From positions 13,018,501 to 13,082,500 of the forward strand of contig NC_057768.1 in NCBI RefSeq assembly GCF_010389155.1: 64,000 nt of DNA, written 5' to 3'. How positions within the stretch are numbered: position 1 is the stretch's first letter; the number at the start of each line of letters is the position of its first letter. Shown in pieces: positions 21,524-33,598 of the stretch. The notes under the pieces are model-generated. The model had not been told where the DNA came from and searched no databases. It worked only from the letters and a program-made list of their open reading frames with translations. Source of the stretch: Erigeron canadensis (lineage: Eukaryota; Streptophyta; Magnoliopsida; Asterales; Asteraceae). The translations under genes were made by a program, and so were the position numbers.

Positions 21524-24229
21524 TGTAACATCCTAAATTTTATAGTTTTTTACATTATTATCTTGTCGTTAGTAATTAACTGTATGTATACTTGGAATTA
21601 AGAGTTGAATTAATTTGATTTAGAAATTTTGAGGTAAGGTACATACTAACTCATAGATGGAATTTGTAGTATAGAATAATATGTGAGCTGCTTACTATCT
21701 TAAATAAATTGAGACGTGAGTGTGTGAGTTTAAGGAGAAGCAGCCTTATCAAATAAAGGGTCAGAGTTGGATTAGGTGTGTTGAGGGTTCGGTCCAAGAG
21801 TCAAATATACGATAATGTTGGGCTTACATCTCACGGCCTATAACTAAAATACGGTTCATGCCCATCTCAATATTATTAGTACATGTTTTTGGCTGCCCTT
21901 ATTCAACGAGGTATGTATATATACATATAAAACTTCGTAGGGTTAAATGTATCATTAGAAATCTATACCTAAAACCGTAAGGAGGAGCGACAGCAAAGAA
22001 GATAGGAAGATCAGGTAGGTTTGAGATTATAGGCACTTGTTAATGACGTTACGGTTCGTTTCCATCAAGATTCGATAGTGTTTATACATTGAAGGTAACC
22101 CTCGTTCTAGATGTTTAACTTATATTTGGAGTTACCAGCTATACAGTAGTCGATAGGTTTAGTTTCGTGGTCGTTATTTCATACGTAAAGACGAGGACAT
22201 ATGCGAGTTTACTAATCTATTCACGAGTCGAGTCATGGTGCTTAGCGATAGGTAGAAGCTAGGCAACCTTTTGTTCTATATGTCTGTCACGTAAGTAAAA
22301 TACGTTTATTGGGTAGAGTTTTAATCAACTAGACATGTTTCAGGGAAGCTCGAAATATTCGCACCTTTCGCATCTTGTTCATATAAAGAATTACCGATTA
22401 TTATAAAAAGAACGATAACATGTTTTTGAAACTTGGCAACTACTGTTTTAATGAGTTTGAACTCAAAGTAATTTTACAGGGTACTGAAGGATTATAAGTT
22501 TAAATGATATAGTTTAAGAAACAGAAGCATTAAATTTTGTTAATGGAAGTTTACTCACTACGCGAGGAAGATGAAACTGATTAAATGGGTTTTGCAAGTC
22601 TCATGATCGAGACTTAGTTGCTGGTAGATATCATTTTTATTAGATTTATTTAAGTAGCTAGGATACTACATGACCATGAAATTAATGTACTTTGCTAGGA
22701 ATTTTTTTAAACCTCAAACAGCATGTCATGTGGTGCAGTTATATAAATGAATTATCTCATGTATAAGTTTAATTAGTTTTAGACTAGTTAAATAACTTAC
22801 ATGAATAATATTGTCTTATCTTATTTAAATGTTTAGGTATTCAGACATTGAAGAATAACGAGTCGAGTTGCGTTATTATCTTGTTTAAGGTAAGATAACT
22901 ACCTTTTAACACGAGGAACACAACGAGAACTTAGTTTTCATAATTAACAATGGTTAAAGCCCTTTTCATACGCTTGTTAAGTTATGGGAATTTCGGGAGG
23001 GCTTATGGTTGATTTTATGTATGCTATGCCTTAGTTAACTTGAGTTATTAGTGTAATGCATGCTTTAGCTTATGATGATTGATATGTTTAACTTGGTTGC
23101 TTACGGTTGTTATAATGTTATGGTTGGCATGGTTGATTTAGATTGTGATTGTATGCTTGATGTTTGATTGACCTGTACATGTAGTACACTAGACTTATGT
23201 AGGATTGCAATGATTCACGGTTGCACGATATGGGCCCTAAAATAATGAGATTGAAACGATTGATGAAACATATGATTGAAACATTTGATAAACTTGAGTA
23301 TAAACTTACGGTTGAAAAGTGTTAAGCTTAACCCATGCTAGTCATGGGAGGGGCTGGTGTGCTACGGTTGGTTGGACGGGGTAGTCATGATGCCTCTTAC
23401 GACATGGTCACGATTGATTGAGTTTGCCGGGTAGTTAGGACCGATCACCATGTTTTGCTAAAATGCTTTCAACTGGATTTTGTTATGCCTATCCTTAACG
23501 ACGCCGATGGACCTCGAAAGGACTACCCATCATGTCGGGTGCAAGGTTCCTTGAAAGGTCGAATGACCGCTTATGCACAATCCACGATTGATTTACTTAT
23601 GTGATGTAAGTCACTTCTTAATGATTGAAAAATGGCATAACCTATGATTGATGATTGAGATTGAAAATGAGATTGATAATGATGATTGATGAGATGATTA
23701 AGGTTGCTAGGCACATGTAGGAATGATATCATCCTATTATGTTATTTGATTGATAGGTGATGATGATTGATATATGCTTACTTGTGATGATGATTGATAT
23801 ATGCTTGACATGCGTATGATATTTATAAGATTGATTTAATTGGTAACCTTTTTATACAACATGTGGTTATCTTACTCGGCTTTTAAGCTGTCACTTGTTT
23901 TGTTTAAAATGTTGTGTTTCCTCAGGTTAAATATTGAAGCTTGCTTAGAGTGAGACATGGGTAGATGGTTGTTATGACGAAGACTTATTGTTGCCATAGT
24001 TTTGCCTCATTTACTTAGACGTTCATTTATTATGTTGATCAAGACTTTATTGTCATTTGTTTGTTTATGAATTTCTTGAATTGTCGTTGTGATGCAATAA
24101 GTAACACCAAAACTATGTTGACATTTCCGTTAGCAAATTATTATGTTTTAAAAGGGACCTTTCCGCATTAAATGATTGTTTTATTTAAAAAAATTTGGAA
24201 ATCCATATTTTATTAAGTTGGGTGTTACA
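21524..24229 (+). repeat. 5' LTR of element F (2706 bp)
   Basis: It is complete, with TG/CA ends. A TATA-like stretch (TATATATACATATAAAAC) lies near 21913-21932. At about 23635-23820 the phrases GATGATTGAT and TGATTGATATATGCTT recur. Small open frames inside it have no recognisable product and are conserved between the two LTRs only as DNA. Confidence 0.85.
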
Positions 24230-25275
24230 AGTTGGTATCAAAACGATGGTTTAAGTGAACCATATTCTATGAGGCATAGGAATGGACTTAAACTTTGAGA
24301 TAGATTGCTTTTAAGACGGGTTGGGTTTAGTGAGAGTGTAGAAATAAGGCCTTTTATACATGTTACTTGTTACTTGTATATTTTGTCGATAGGTCTTTTA
24401 TTCTTTCAACCTAAGCCGAATTCTGTGGTTTATTGATAGCCGATTCCTTCTAAGGTATTAATTATTTTCTTTGCGGTAAGTTTGAAAAATGTTGTATATT
24501 GAGGATGATATGTTGAATTTCGCTCCCACTTTAGGAGTAATAGAAGTGGTATATGAACATGGATGTTGGTGGTGTGATTTATGGGCAATGCTGTCAAGCT
24601 CACTAGCCTAGACAAGGACCTTGGTAGCGATGAGTTGTAAGGATAGTGAAGTTGGGTTTATCGGTAAATACCTAAAAGAGGGGTGTATAGTTGGTGGTAT
24701 ACAAGTGAGGTAGTGAACACATGTGTGGAGGGATACATTTATAATTATGGTCCGGAACGTAATTGCAAATGTATCATGATACGAGTGTGTTTGTGACCAT
24801 GCTTGTGTTGACCGGTGTGGAATGAATTGGGGTTAATGAGAATTTTAGGAGGGTTACACCCTCATTTGAGTTAAAACTCAATAGGTTTTGTCCAACTTTA
24901 GATCACTTCTCAACTTAATTAGTCTATCTATTGGTAGTTTCACTTACTGATTTGAAGTTTAATAAAAAAAATGCCTATCGTCATATTCAATTGTTTATTT
25001 AGAGTTTTTTATGTAAGATAAATAAAGAAGCAGGTCTTGCTGTGTATAGACTAATTAAAGATTTAGTCTAAATGCTTATAACAATGATTAAACATTTGGA
25101 GATTCAATTCATGATAGGAGTTTAGGAGTTTTAAAAGAAACTCACATGGTGAAATTTTTTCTTAAATCACTTAATAAAATAATATATGACACAACTGTGG
25201 ATACATGAAAACGTGTGGAGCTTGCTATGTACTTCAAACATAATTTTCGTTTATTGTTTAAATTAAGATGTTATG
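24230..25275 (+). other. F: internal region left of H, no coding sequence
   Basis: It starts with a primer-site-like sequence (TTGGTATCAAAACG at 24232-24245; the expected form is TTGGTATCAGAGCG). The remainder is AT-rich with no gag or pol similarity on either strand. It continues for about 185 bp at 33594-33782 on the far side of H. Confidence 0.65.
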
Positions 25276-25973
25276 TGTTAGAATATATGAAAATAAACAA
25301 ATAACAAATCATGATTACGTAGCGGAAAAGAAACGTTTATGCAATCATATTAATTAACAAAGTAATGAATAGAATATGTGTACTTTTGTGCAAAGCTTCC
25401 AATAAAGTTGATAATAATAATAATTATTATTATAGGGTCTTAACTAAAACCCCTCTACGATCGAACGCTTGACACCCTTATATCGTATGCTAGTACCCGA
25501 TCACGAACTCACAAACCCGTTGTGTTTTGCCCTTAATGTCGAACCCGAAAACCCGAAAACCCTTTGGGTTTTTCCCTTCGGTCGAACAAACAAGAGGAGG
25601 AGAGAGAGGAGAAAGTTTTTCACAATTAATTGTATTGTGAATGTATGTAAAACCCTTAACCCTTGGTCTCTATTTAATGGGATTAATTAGAAGGGTTTTC
25701 TAACTTGGTGGAAACCCCTCAAGGATTTCGACCCCCCCTTTTCTTTGTACAATTAGGAAACTTCTAACTTACAATTTAATCCATCCTCTTTAATTAATTA
25801 AACACTATTAAACCTTTAACATAGTTTAATTAATAATTCAAGTGATCGTTTAATTAATATATTACTATAATATACTAATTAAATATACAAAGTTAACGTG
25901 TCATTTTGTGTAACCCTGTAGGCTTAAATAAATACCGGACATGTGTTTATTATAACGTGATCATATTTCAACA
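25276..25973 (-). repeat. 3' LTR of element H (698 bp)
   Basis: On the plus strand it starts TGTTAGAATATATG and ends CATATTTCAACA. It is closely similar to 32914-33593; they differ by scattered substitutions and short indels, including about 25 bp near 25555-25590 absent from the 5' copy and a short block near 33310 absent here. Confidence 0.9.
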
Positions 25974-25984
25974 ACTCCCACGTG
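25974..25984 (-). other. Polypurine tract of element H
   Basis: On the minus strand the sequence CACGTGGGAGT lies directly before the 3' LTR. Confidence 0.65.
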
Positions 25985-27500
25985 AGCATGTTATTATAAA
26001 GACAATAACATTGGTTAGCGTCTAGCAACACGCCAATGCATTACAAAAAAAGTGATCTCCAGGGACTGAATTTTTTGAGACTGATATATCAGTCTTAGAT
26101 AAATAGTATCAGTAACTGAAAAATTAGTCACTAATGTTTCTAAGGACTGATATTTTATTAACTGATTGTGGCAACTAAAAATCAGTCCTTGGTTCATCGC
26201 TACTATATTTGAGACTATATTTTAGTTACCAATATATCTCCACAATAAAAAGTTTCGGAGGGAAATTTGTTGGTAACTAAATATTAGTCGCAACTTAACT
26301 CATAATACATGGACAACATAATTAAGACTAAAATTTAGTTACAAACAAGTTTACGCAATAAAAAATTTTGGAGAGAAATTTGTAAGTTACTGAATTTCAG
26401 TCTTAATACACCCCAATACATACGCAACATATTTAAGACTGTATTTTAGTTACAAAAATGTTTGCGCAATAAAACATTTTAGAGGGAAACTTGTTAGTGA
26501 CTAATTTTGAGTCCTAACTAAAAGGCTTAATACATGGTGAAAAACTTGAGACTAAATTTCAGTTACAAAAAAGTTTGCACAACCAAAAGTTTTGGAACGA
26601 AATTTGTTAGTGACTGAGTTTTAGTCCCAACTAAATCCTTAATACATGAGAAACATAGTTAAAACGAAAGTTATTTGTTAGTTACTGAATTTTAAGTATA
26701 GTTATTTGTTAGTTACCAGCATATTCTCCCGGAAATATTTAAGTATAGTTTCTTAAAGTATCATTTGAAATGATTTAGTCTTTAATATATCCCTTTGTTT
26801 CTGATACCCTTCTTAGTTATGGATATGGATCAATGTCATTCCATAATGTAACGATTTTGTTTCTCATTTAGCAATTAACTTAAGATTACCAAATTCCGTC
26901 AAGACAACTTCTTCAGTTTTTTTGGGTACGGCCGTATAAACATCTTAATTAATCAATGACGGCGCCAAATGGTATCATTCTTCAGTTGCAAATTGAAGGA
27001 ACAAATCCTATATTGACTACAAGTGTCAAGTCATGCTACTTCTCAACATTTCTAAAATAGCCCTTTATTACTACCTTGTTCAGGATAGCGTAGAACTAAA
27101 TCAAGAGAATGTGATCCATACATTTTTAACCTACTTGCATCTCAAGTCTAAGGTTAACTAAAGCAACCATTTCACGAATTTCACTTAATGACGCCGATCC
27201 ATAAAATGATAATTCGTTAAGTGGGTTAAGTCCGATATGCACCTCTTTGGATATCATGTGAGTTTGGCAGGACCATCTTCATATATTCACCAGAATATTA
27301 CCAATCTCTCACATATGTCTTAGTTTAACTATACTCCCATATAGTTAATCAACAATGGACATTTAGAATATTTAAAACATTCATGGATTTAAACATGCAA
27401 ATATAAGACACAATTATTATGAAATGAAAGCACTCATTTATTGAAATAACAATTGTTTAACATCCCTTATCCAAATATCAATCACAGATTTACATGACAC
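25985..27500. other. H: 3' non-coding region with a CACTA-like tandem-repeat insert
   Basis: Between RNase H and the 3' LTR there is no coding sequence. The part 26039-26740 differs from its surroundings. It starts CATTACAAAAAAA, which resembles a CACTA transposon terminus. It then has an 18-bp perfect palindrome (26078-26095) and a hairpin with 10-bp arms (26142-26151 and 26181-26190). Four to five units of about 115 bp follow, with phrases such as TTTAGTTACAA, GGAGGGAAATTTGTTAGT and CTTAATACATG. The part 26750-27500 is AT-rich and plain. Confidence 0.6.
26190..26660. repeat. Tandem array of about 115-bp units inside H
   Basis: Landmarks TAATACATGG, TTTAGTTACAA and AAATTTGTTAGT recur at spacings of roughly 100-125 bp. 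The units are diverged. No second transposon terminus in inverted orientation was found, so a complete element cannot be claimed. Confidence 0.65.
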
Positions 27501-28240
27501 AACCTATCAACTTAGGACCAATGCCTTCAGCATTCTTATTAAGCTTTCCTTTTGACAATGCCTTCGTAAAAGGATCTGCTAGGTTGCAATCCGTGTGAAC
27601 TTTGAATAGATTGATTTCACCCGATTCGATTTGCTATCGAACATAGTGATATCTTCTCTGGTAATGTCTGACACCTTTCTGAACTCCAGGTTCATTGGCA
27701 ATGACAATAGCCACCGTATTGTCACAGTACAGATCCATAGGTGAGTTATTTGAGGACATCACGTCAAGTCCAGAAATAAACTTCTTGATTCAGACAGCTT
27801 CCATAGCGGCCTCTGAAGCGGCAATGTACTCAGACTCTGTAGTAGACATAGCAACTGTGGTTTGCTTCTTGCTCTTCCAATCCACCGCACCTCCATTTAA
27901 AACGAAGACGTATCCCAACTGAGACTTTGTATCGTCTTTATCAGTCTGAAACCCCGCATCACAGTATCAAGTCACTTTGAGTTCTGTGTCAGAATTTCCT
28001 CCACACACCAAAAATAAATCTTTAGTAGCTCGCATGTACTTAAGAATATTCTTTACAGCAGTCCAATGATCCTCTCCAGGATTTTGCTGATAGCGGCTAA
28101 CAATATTTTGCGCGAACGCAATGTCTGGTCTAGTGCATCTTACCGCATACATAATAGATCCCACAGCCGAAGCATAAGGAACTCTTTGCATACGCTCCAC
28201 CTCTTCATGTGTTGAAGCACCGTTGTTGCTAGATAAATCA
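27500..28240 (-). pseudogene. H: RNase H domain
   Basis: Minus-strand frame from about 28200. It starts with the RT/RNase H junction of copia elements ([20 protein letters not shown]) and continues through HWTAVKNILKYM. A stop at 27967 is followed in the same frame by [12 protein letters not shown], the first catalytic Asp, with [15 protein letters not shown] holding the catalytic Glu. The third Asp lies in DLYCDN and the end in HTDCNLADPFTKALSKGK. Nonsense codons lie near 27967, 27797 and 27635. RNase H removes the RNA template during reverse transcription. The domain is otherwise nearly complete. Confidence 0.82.
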
Positions 28241-28682
28241 CTACAAAAAAAGAGAAAAGAGGCCTTAATCCGATCAACCTTTTGCTTCTATCACTATAGA
28301 TCTTGATTCCAAGAATAAATGCTGCTTCTCCCAAGTCTTTCATAGCAAAACACTTTCCAAGATAAGATTTAACGTCTTTCAACATTGGAATGTGATTTCC
28401 TATTATCAATATGTCATCTACATATAACACAAGGAAAATAACATTACTCCCACTAGCTTTGCGATATACACATGGCTCATCAAGATTTTGAGCAAAACCA
28501 AACTTCTTGATTTCCTCATCAAACCTTTTATTCCAACTTCTTGATGCTTGCTTCAATCCATAAATGGACCTTTGAAGTTTCCACACTTTGTCGGGATGAT
28601 TTGGATCGACAAAACCTTTCGGTTGAACCATATAGACTTCCTCGTCTAGAAAACCGTTTAAGAAGGCAGTTTTGACATCCAT
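28241..28682 (-). pseudogene. H: reverse transcriptase, C-terminal two thirds
   Basis: RVT_2 frame starting [18 protein letters not shown], through [13 protein letters not shown] and the catalytic YVDDILIIG, to DRSKRLIGL. There the expected sequence of about 30 codons is replaced by a short stretch holding a CACTACAAAAAAA motif (28239-28251). The reading resumes upstream of RNase H at about 28225. A TGA at about 28683 separates this part from the RT N-terminus. The conserved Asp-Asp pair is intact, but the replacement and stop make the enzyme unlikely to work. Confidence 0.82.
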
Positions 28683-28685
28683 TTG

Positions 28686-29231
28686 TCATATCTCAAACTC
28701 ATAGAATGCAGCTATGGCTAAGATGATCCTAATAGCTCTAATGTCCACAACGGGAGAAAAGGTCTCCTCATAGTCAACTCCGTAAAGTTGAGTATAGCCT
28801 TTCGCCACAAGACCAGCTTTATAGGTGTGTACATTTCCATCCATGTCGGTATTCTTCTTGAAGATCCATTTACACCCAACGGTTCTACCATTTGGTGGAA
28901 GATCAACCAAGCTCCAAACTTGATTATCTTTCATGGATTTCATTTCCACATTCGCAGCTTCAAGCCATTTGTCAGATTTCGTAACCGATAATGCAACATT
29001 GAAATTAGGAGGTTCATTTAAGTCTCCTAATATGTGTTCTTCAGATTCAACCATAAGATTTAATCTTTCACGAGCACGTATTGTCCTTGAGGACCTACGA
29101 GTTGGAATCGCATTATCATTATCTTCAACTTGATATTCATGAGATTCATCTCTTTGAACATCCCCCCCCCCCAAGTTGATGATTGCTAGTGTTTTCAGAA
29201 GTTGACACATCTTGCTCTTGAACCTCATCAA
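28686..29231 (-). pseudogene. H: hinge and N-terminal part of reverse transcriptase
   Basis: The frame reads an acidic hinge with TRRSSRTIRARERLN. The RVT_2 start follows (EAANVEMKSMKDNQVWSLVD, then GCKWIFKKN, KAGLVAKGYTQ and DYEETFSPVVDIRAIR). A stop follows EFEI at 28686, directly before the next RT part. It is in a different frame from integrase. The shift is at a run of 11 C on the plus strand (29162-29172), which is probably a slippage mutation. Confidence 0.82.
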
Positions 29232-30580
29232 GTTCTACTATCCTCCCACTGTCTTCTTGAGATATAAGCTTCTTTTCAAGAAACTCAGCATATCGGAAAA
29301 CTTTGACAGTGTTTTCGGTAGGAAAGTAAAAGTAATAACCCATCGTTTCCTTTGGGTATCCTACAAAGATGCACTTAACGGATCTAGGTTCTAGTTTGTC
29401 AGGCGTATCTCTCTTCACAAGAGCCTCACATCCACAAACCCGTAAGTAAGACAAATTGGGAACACTCCCATGCCACAGTTCATGCGGTGTCTTGTCAACC
29501 TTCTTGGTTGGAACCATATTGAGAGTGCGTACAACAGTCTCTAGGGCATAATCCCAAAACGAAAAAGGAAGAGTTGTAAGATTCATCATGGATCGAACCA
29601 TTTCAAGCAATGTTCGATTCCTCCTCTCCGATACACCATTATGTTGTGGAGTATATGGAGGAATAAGCTGTTGAATGATTCCACAAGCTTTAAGATAATC
29701 TTTAAACTCTTGGCTTAAGTACTCATCACCTCGATCTGAACGAAGAATCTTGATGGTTTTACCGAGTTGATTTTCTACTTCACTTTTAAACACCTTGAAT
29801 GTTTCGAAGACTTCATGTTTATGTTTCAGCAAATAAACATAACCATAACAACTAAAATCATCCGTAAAAGTGACAAAGTAGCTAGCACCTCTCCTTGACA
29901 CATGTCTAAATGGGCCACATACATCTGAATGTATTAGTCCAAGCAGCTCTTTATCCCTCTCCGGTTTATTTGGAAAAGGTTTTCTTGTCATCTTGCCGGA
30001 AACACAAGATACGCATTTATCAAATGATTCATCACTTGATTCTAAAATCCCTTCACGTTGAAGTCTCTCAATGCGTTTCTTGCCAACATGAGCAAGTCGA
30101 CAATGCCAAAGATAAGTTGAGTCCAAATTGGGCTTGACTCGTTTGCTAACATTATACATTGAATTATTTGAATCACAACCACGCATATCAATTTCATAAA
30201 TACCATCACAAGCAAATACATCAAAATAATGGACATTATTTCTAGAAACTGAAATACCAATATCATTAAAAACATTAATGAATCCGTTGTCTCTCAACAA
30301 AGAAACTGAAATTACACCTCTAGTAATAGACGGTGCATAGTGACAATTGTCTAAAACAATAACTAAACCAGAAGGTAAAACTAAATGATAGTCGCCTATT
30401 TCTTCTACAGCCGCCGGTAGACCATTGCCCACGAACAGTTGTAAAGAGGAGGCTTCAGTTTCTTTTTCCTTCTAAGCCCCTGTAAAGAATTACAGATATG
30501 AGTACCACACCCGGTGTCGTAAACCCATGAATAACGCTTAGAAAAGGAATATAATTCAGTTGTGAAGATACCTGAAGTAC
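29146..30580 (-). pseudogene. H: protease and integrase
   Basis: The protease signature (VYDTGCGTHICN) lies near 30515-30550, in a frame separated from the following 428-codon open frame. That frame holds the GAG-pre-integrase zinc finger (WHCRLAHVGKKRIERL with a later CVSC pair). It also holds the integrase core with its three acidic residues in HSDVCGPF, LRSDRGDEYLSQEF and HNGVSERRNRTLLE. The C-terminal part has HELWHGSVPNLSYLRVCGC. Integrase inserts the cDNA into chromosomes. The integrase frame is unbroken over the whole core, the best preserved enzyme in the window, until the G-run frameshift at 29162-29172. Confidence 0.85.
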
Positions 30581-30584
30581 TGGT

Positions 30585-31463
30585 TTAACCAGCTTGCTTC
30601 TTCTTCGCATTCAACGCGGCTAGGTATTTAGGACAATTCCTCTTCCAATGTCCCACTTCATCACAGTGAAAACAAGTTTGGTCCTTAGCCTGTTTATCCT
30701 TTTTCGCTGGAGGCATTTTCTTTGGTTTCGGGACTGAAGTACTTTGCTTTCCCTTGCCATCTTTCTTGCCCTTAGCTCTTGGTTGCTTTGGTTTCTGGAC
30801 TCTCCCCCCCTTGATCGTGAGAACTTGGGGTATAGGAGATTTCTTTGGAAGCTTCTTTTCAAACTCATTAACCATAGCATGAAGTTCAGCAACGGTTTTA
30901 CTCATGCTATGCATATTATAATTGCGCACAAACTCCTCAAAATCCTTAGATAAAGACTTGAGAATTATGCCAATCACAACAACAGGACGGTAAGAATGAT
31001 TCAACCTTTCCAATTGCTCAAAGTACATTTTCATCTTTAGTACATGAGGCCCAACCGGTGTTCCTTGCTCGTGCTTTAAGTCATGGAGTACATCAATAAG
31101 ATCGAATAACTCCACTCCGGCTTGTTTCTCGTACAAAGACTTGAGTTCTTTGATCATATCACATAGGAAATAGTTCTCAAATTGCTTTTGAAGCTCAGCA
31201 TTCATGCTTCCAAGCATCAAACAAGAAACCTCATTATGTCTATCGTACTAAGCAGCATAATGAGCTAATTGTTCATTAGTAGCATTAGTTCCCGGAACAA
31301 CGGGTCTCTCCTCTTCAAGGATTTCAAATTTCCTTTCAGCTCTTAGAACTATTCTCAGCTGACGAAACCAATCATTGAAGTTTGGTCCAGAAAGTTTTTC
31401 TCTTTCTAGCATCGACCTAAAAGCCGATTGGTATGTGTTTTGATTAGGATTTGTTGTTGCCAT
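30585..31463 (-). pseudogene. H: gag with zinc knuckle
   Basis: The start Met at 31463 gives MATTNPNQNTYQSAFRSMLE, a typical copia gag start. The UBN2-type domain includes GPNFNDWFRQLRIVLRAERK. A single nonsense codon near 31245 splits it from the 211-codon rest (MLGSMNAELQKQFENYF, then FVRNYNMHSMSKTVAELHAM). A Lys/Pro-rich basic stretch and a CCHC knuckle reading CFHCDEVGHWKRNC follow. The frame ends at 30585. Apart from the one stop, this gag is complete (about 290 codons, usual for the family). Confidence 0.85.
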
Positions 31464-32913
31464 CTACAAAACAGACAAAAGTTCAATTATCGGTATTTTC
31501 GATAATTAATCCTTAAGAAATGTAATTTACCCATGTTAAATACTTTTAACAATTAATTTCATTAAGGCTAGAATCCAATTTGAGATACCATCACCGCATC
31601 AGTTGATCTGCTAGAGATGATGATACTCAAAAAGGTAAGTAACGATTAGAAATTGCATATCTAATGCAACTCGTAGAGTTATGGAACTTATAACACAAGT
31701 AAAGGGGTCTTTAAGTGTTTTGTAAACATGTTTTTGTTCCATCTTATGCCACGGGTCAAGGTCTCACCGTCTTAACTCGTTTTAAGTCGCCCAATTAAGA
31801 ACGTGTAAATAGTCCGCCTACGGTCTCACATAGGGTCAAATAGTAACTGGCTAACGCACAAAGAAGCGCAAGGGCAAAGGTTTGCGATGGACGCAATTAA
31901 AAACCCGCCCTTTTAGAAGGCTAGCGCACTCCGACTTATACCTCTCTTAGAGTTTGTTCAAATGGGTGAGCCGGTGTATCTCAAGGTTGTAAGACTCCAA
32001 TTTTATTAAAAAATCTTATTTCGATATTGCTTAGTCAAGTTTATATTTTCTCAAAACTATTTTGCATCACCATTTATACCTCAATAAATACGCAAAACAA
32101 TAAACTTACTAATCAATTAACTATTAAGCATGCAACGAGTTATGGTAGGCCACCTAAACATGTCACTATGGTTTCTATTATGTCTAAGCCGGCTCCCCCT
32201 TCAAAGAAGAGAACCAAATACATCAAGTTGCCTTGATTGCGTAAGCCTTAAACATATATAAAACAATCAATTATCACATAAGCACATAGTTGCTGACTGG
32301 AATTTTCCAGTAGCTTCACGACCTGTTTAGACCTGTTTCTGGTCTGGTTCAGATTTCGACCAGAACTACATAGTTTTAGCCCTATGTGTTGAGCGTCTAC
32401 AGTTCAAAACACAGCCTCTAACTCATTACGGTTTAAAAGATATGAATTGTTTAGTGAACTGTCGCAAAGAAGAAAAATCACACAAAAAATTCACATAGTC
32501 ACACAATTATCTCATAATTAACCCTAATTATTGGATCATAATACTATGCCTTTTATATCACTATATCTTAGTAATAATCACAAGGAATTTTGCATGAATC
32601 CCTTATGATTTTTACTATTATTTAACAACCTTAAATAAATCAAGTACACAAGCATACAATTTATATCAAATAAACATGCCAATTCATAATATCAAAACTT
32701 GCTCAGAGGGTTTCAATTAACCATTAAATTAGGTTGAACTTAATTAAACAAAACCCTAATTTATTTAATTAAATTTCGACTTTTATAATAAATAAAACAA
32801 TTAAAACACAATTTTTAATATTTAAATATTGACAAAATCGAACCAACCCTAAACCCCCCTTCAAGTTTTGATCATTATAACTAATAGATCACATAGGTGG
32901 CTCGTGATACCAC
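31464..32913 (-). other. H: 5' leader with primer-binding site
   Basis: There is no coding sequence between the 5' LTR and gag. The primer site GTGGTATCACGAGCC lies at 32899-32913 on the minus strand, beside the LTR. The leader of 1.4 kb is long for a copia element. I see no repeat or insertion boundary in it, though an unrecognised insertion is possible. Confidence 0.6.
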
Positions 32914-33593
32914 TGTTAGAATATATGAAAATAAACACACAACAAATCACGAGTACGCAGCGGAAAAGAAACGTTTATGCAATCATATTAATTAACAAAG
33001 TAATGAATAGAATATGTGTACCTTTGTGCAAAGCTTCCAATAAAGTTGATAATAATAATAATTATTATTATAGGATCTAAACTAAAACCCCTCTATGATC
33101 GAACACTTGACACCCTTATATCGTATGCTAGTACCCGATCACGAACTCACAAACCCGTTGTGTTTTGCCCTTAATGTTGAACCCCAAAACCCGAGGAGGA
33201 GAGACAGGAGAGAGTTTTTCACAATTAATTGTATTGTTAATGTATGTAAAACCCTTAACCCTTGGTCTCTATTTAAAGGGATTAATTTGAAGGGTTTTCT
33301 AACTCGGTGGACAAGTTAAAGTGGGATTAGGAAACCCTTCAAGGATTTCGACCCCCCCTTTTCTTTGTACAATTAGGAAACTTCTAACTTACAATTTAAT
33401 CCATCCTCTTTAATTAAATAAACACTATTAAACCTTTAACATAGTTTAATTAATAATTCAAGTGATCGTTTAATTAATATATTATTATAATATACTAATT
33501 AAATATACAAAGTTAACGTGTCATTTTGTATAAACCCGTAGGCTTAAATAAATACCGGACATACATTTATTATATCTTGATCATATTCCATCA
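32914..33593 (-). repeat. 5' LTR of element H (680 bp)
   Basis: On the plus strand it starts TGTTAGAATATATG and ends ATATTCCATCA, the same layout as 25276-25973. The duplication TTATG follows at 33594-33598. Confidence 0.9.
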
Positions 33594-33598
33594 TTATG

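Larger units (their letters stand above)
25276..33593 (-). mobile_element. Element H: Ty1-copia retrotransposon inserted in F
   Basis: H has LTRs at 25276-25973 (3') and 32914-33593 (5'), a primer site at 32899-32913 and a polypurine tract at 25974-25984. The target duplication TTATG (25271-25275 and 33594-33598) is perfect. Gag, protease, integrase, RT and RNase H are all recognisable on the minus strand, in canonical copia order, broken by three nonsense codons or more and a frameshift. The length of 8.3 kb is above the usual 5 kb for this type because of long non-coding parts at 25974-27500 and 31464-32900. Confidence 0.9.

Noticed and set aside
26039..28251. A complete CACTA transposon between the two CACTACAA-like motifs
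   Set aside because: Both motifs point in the same direction, and the sequence between them includes H's own RNase H. They cannot be the two ends of one element.
29146..30432. Functional integrase gene in H
   Set aside because: The core is open, but it is part of a polyprotein with upstream and downstream stops and a frameshift. There is no reason to think it is expressed alone.
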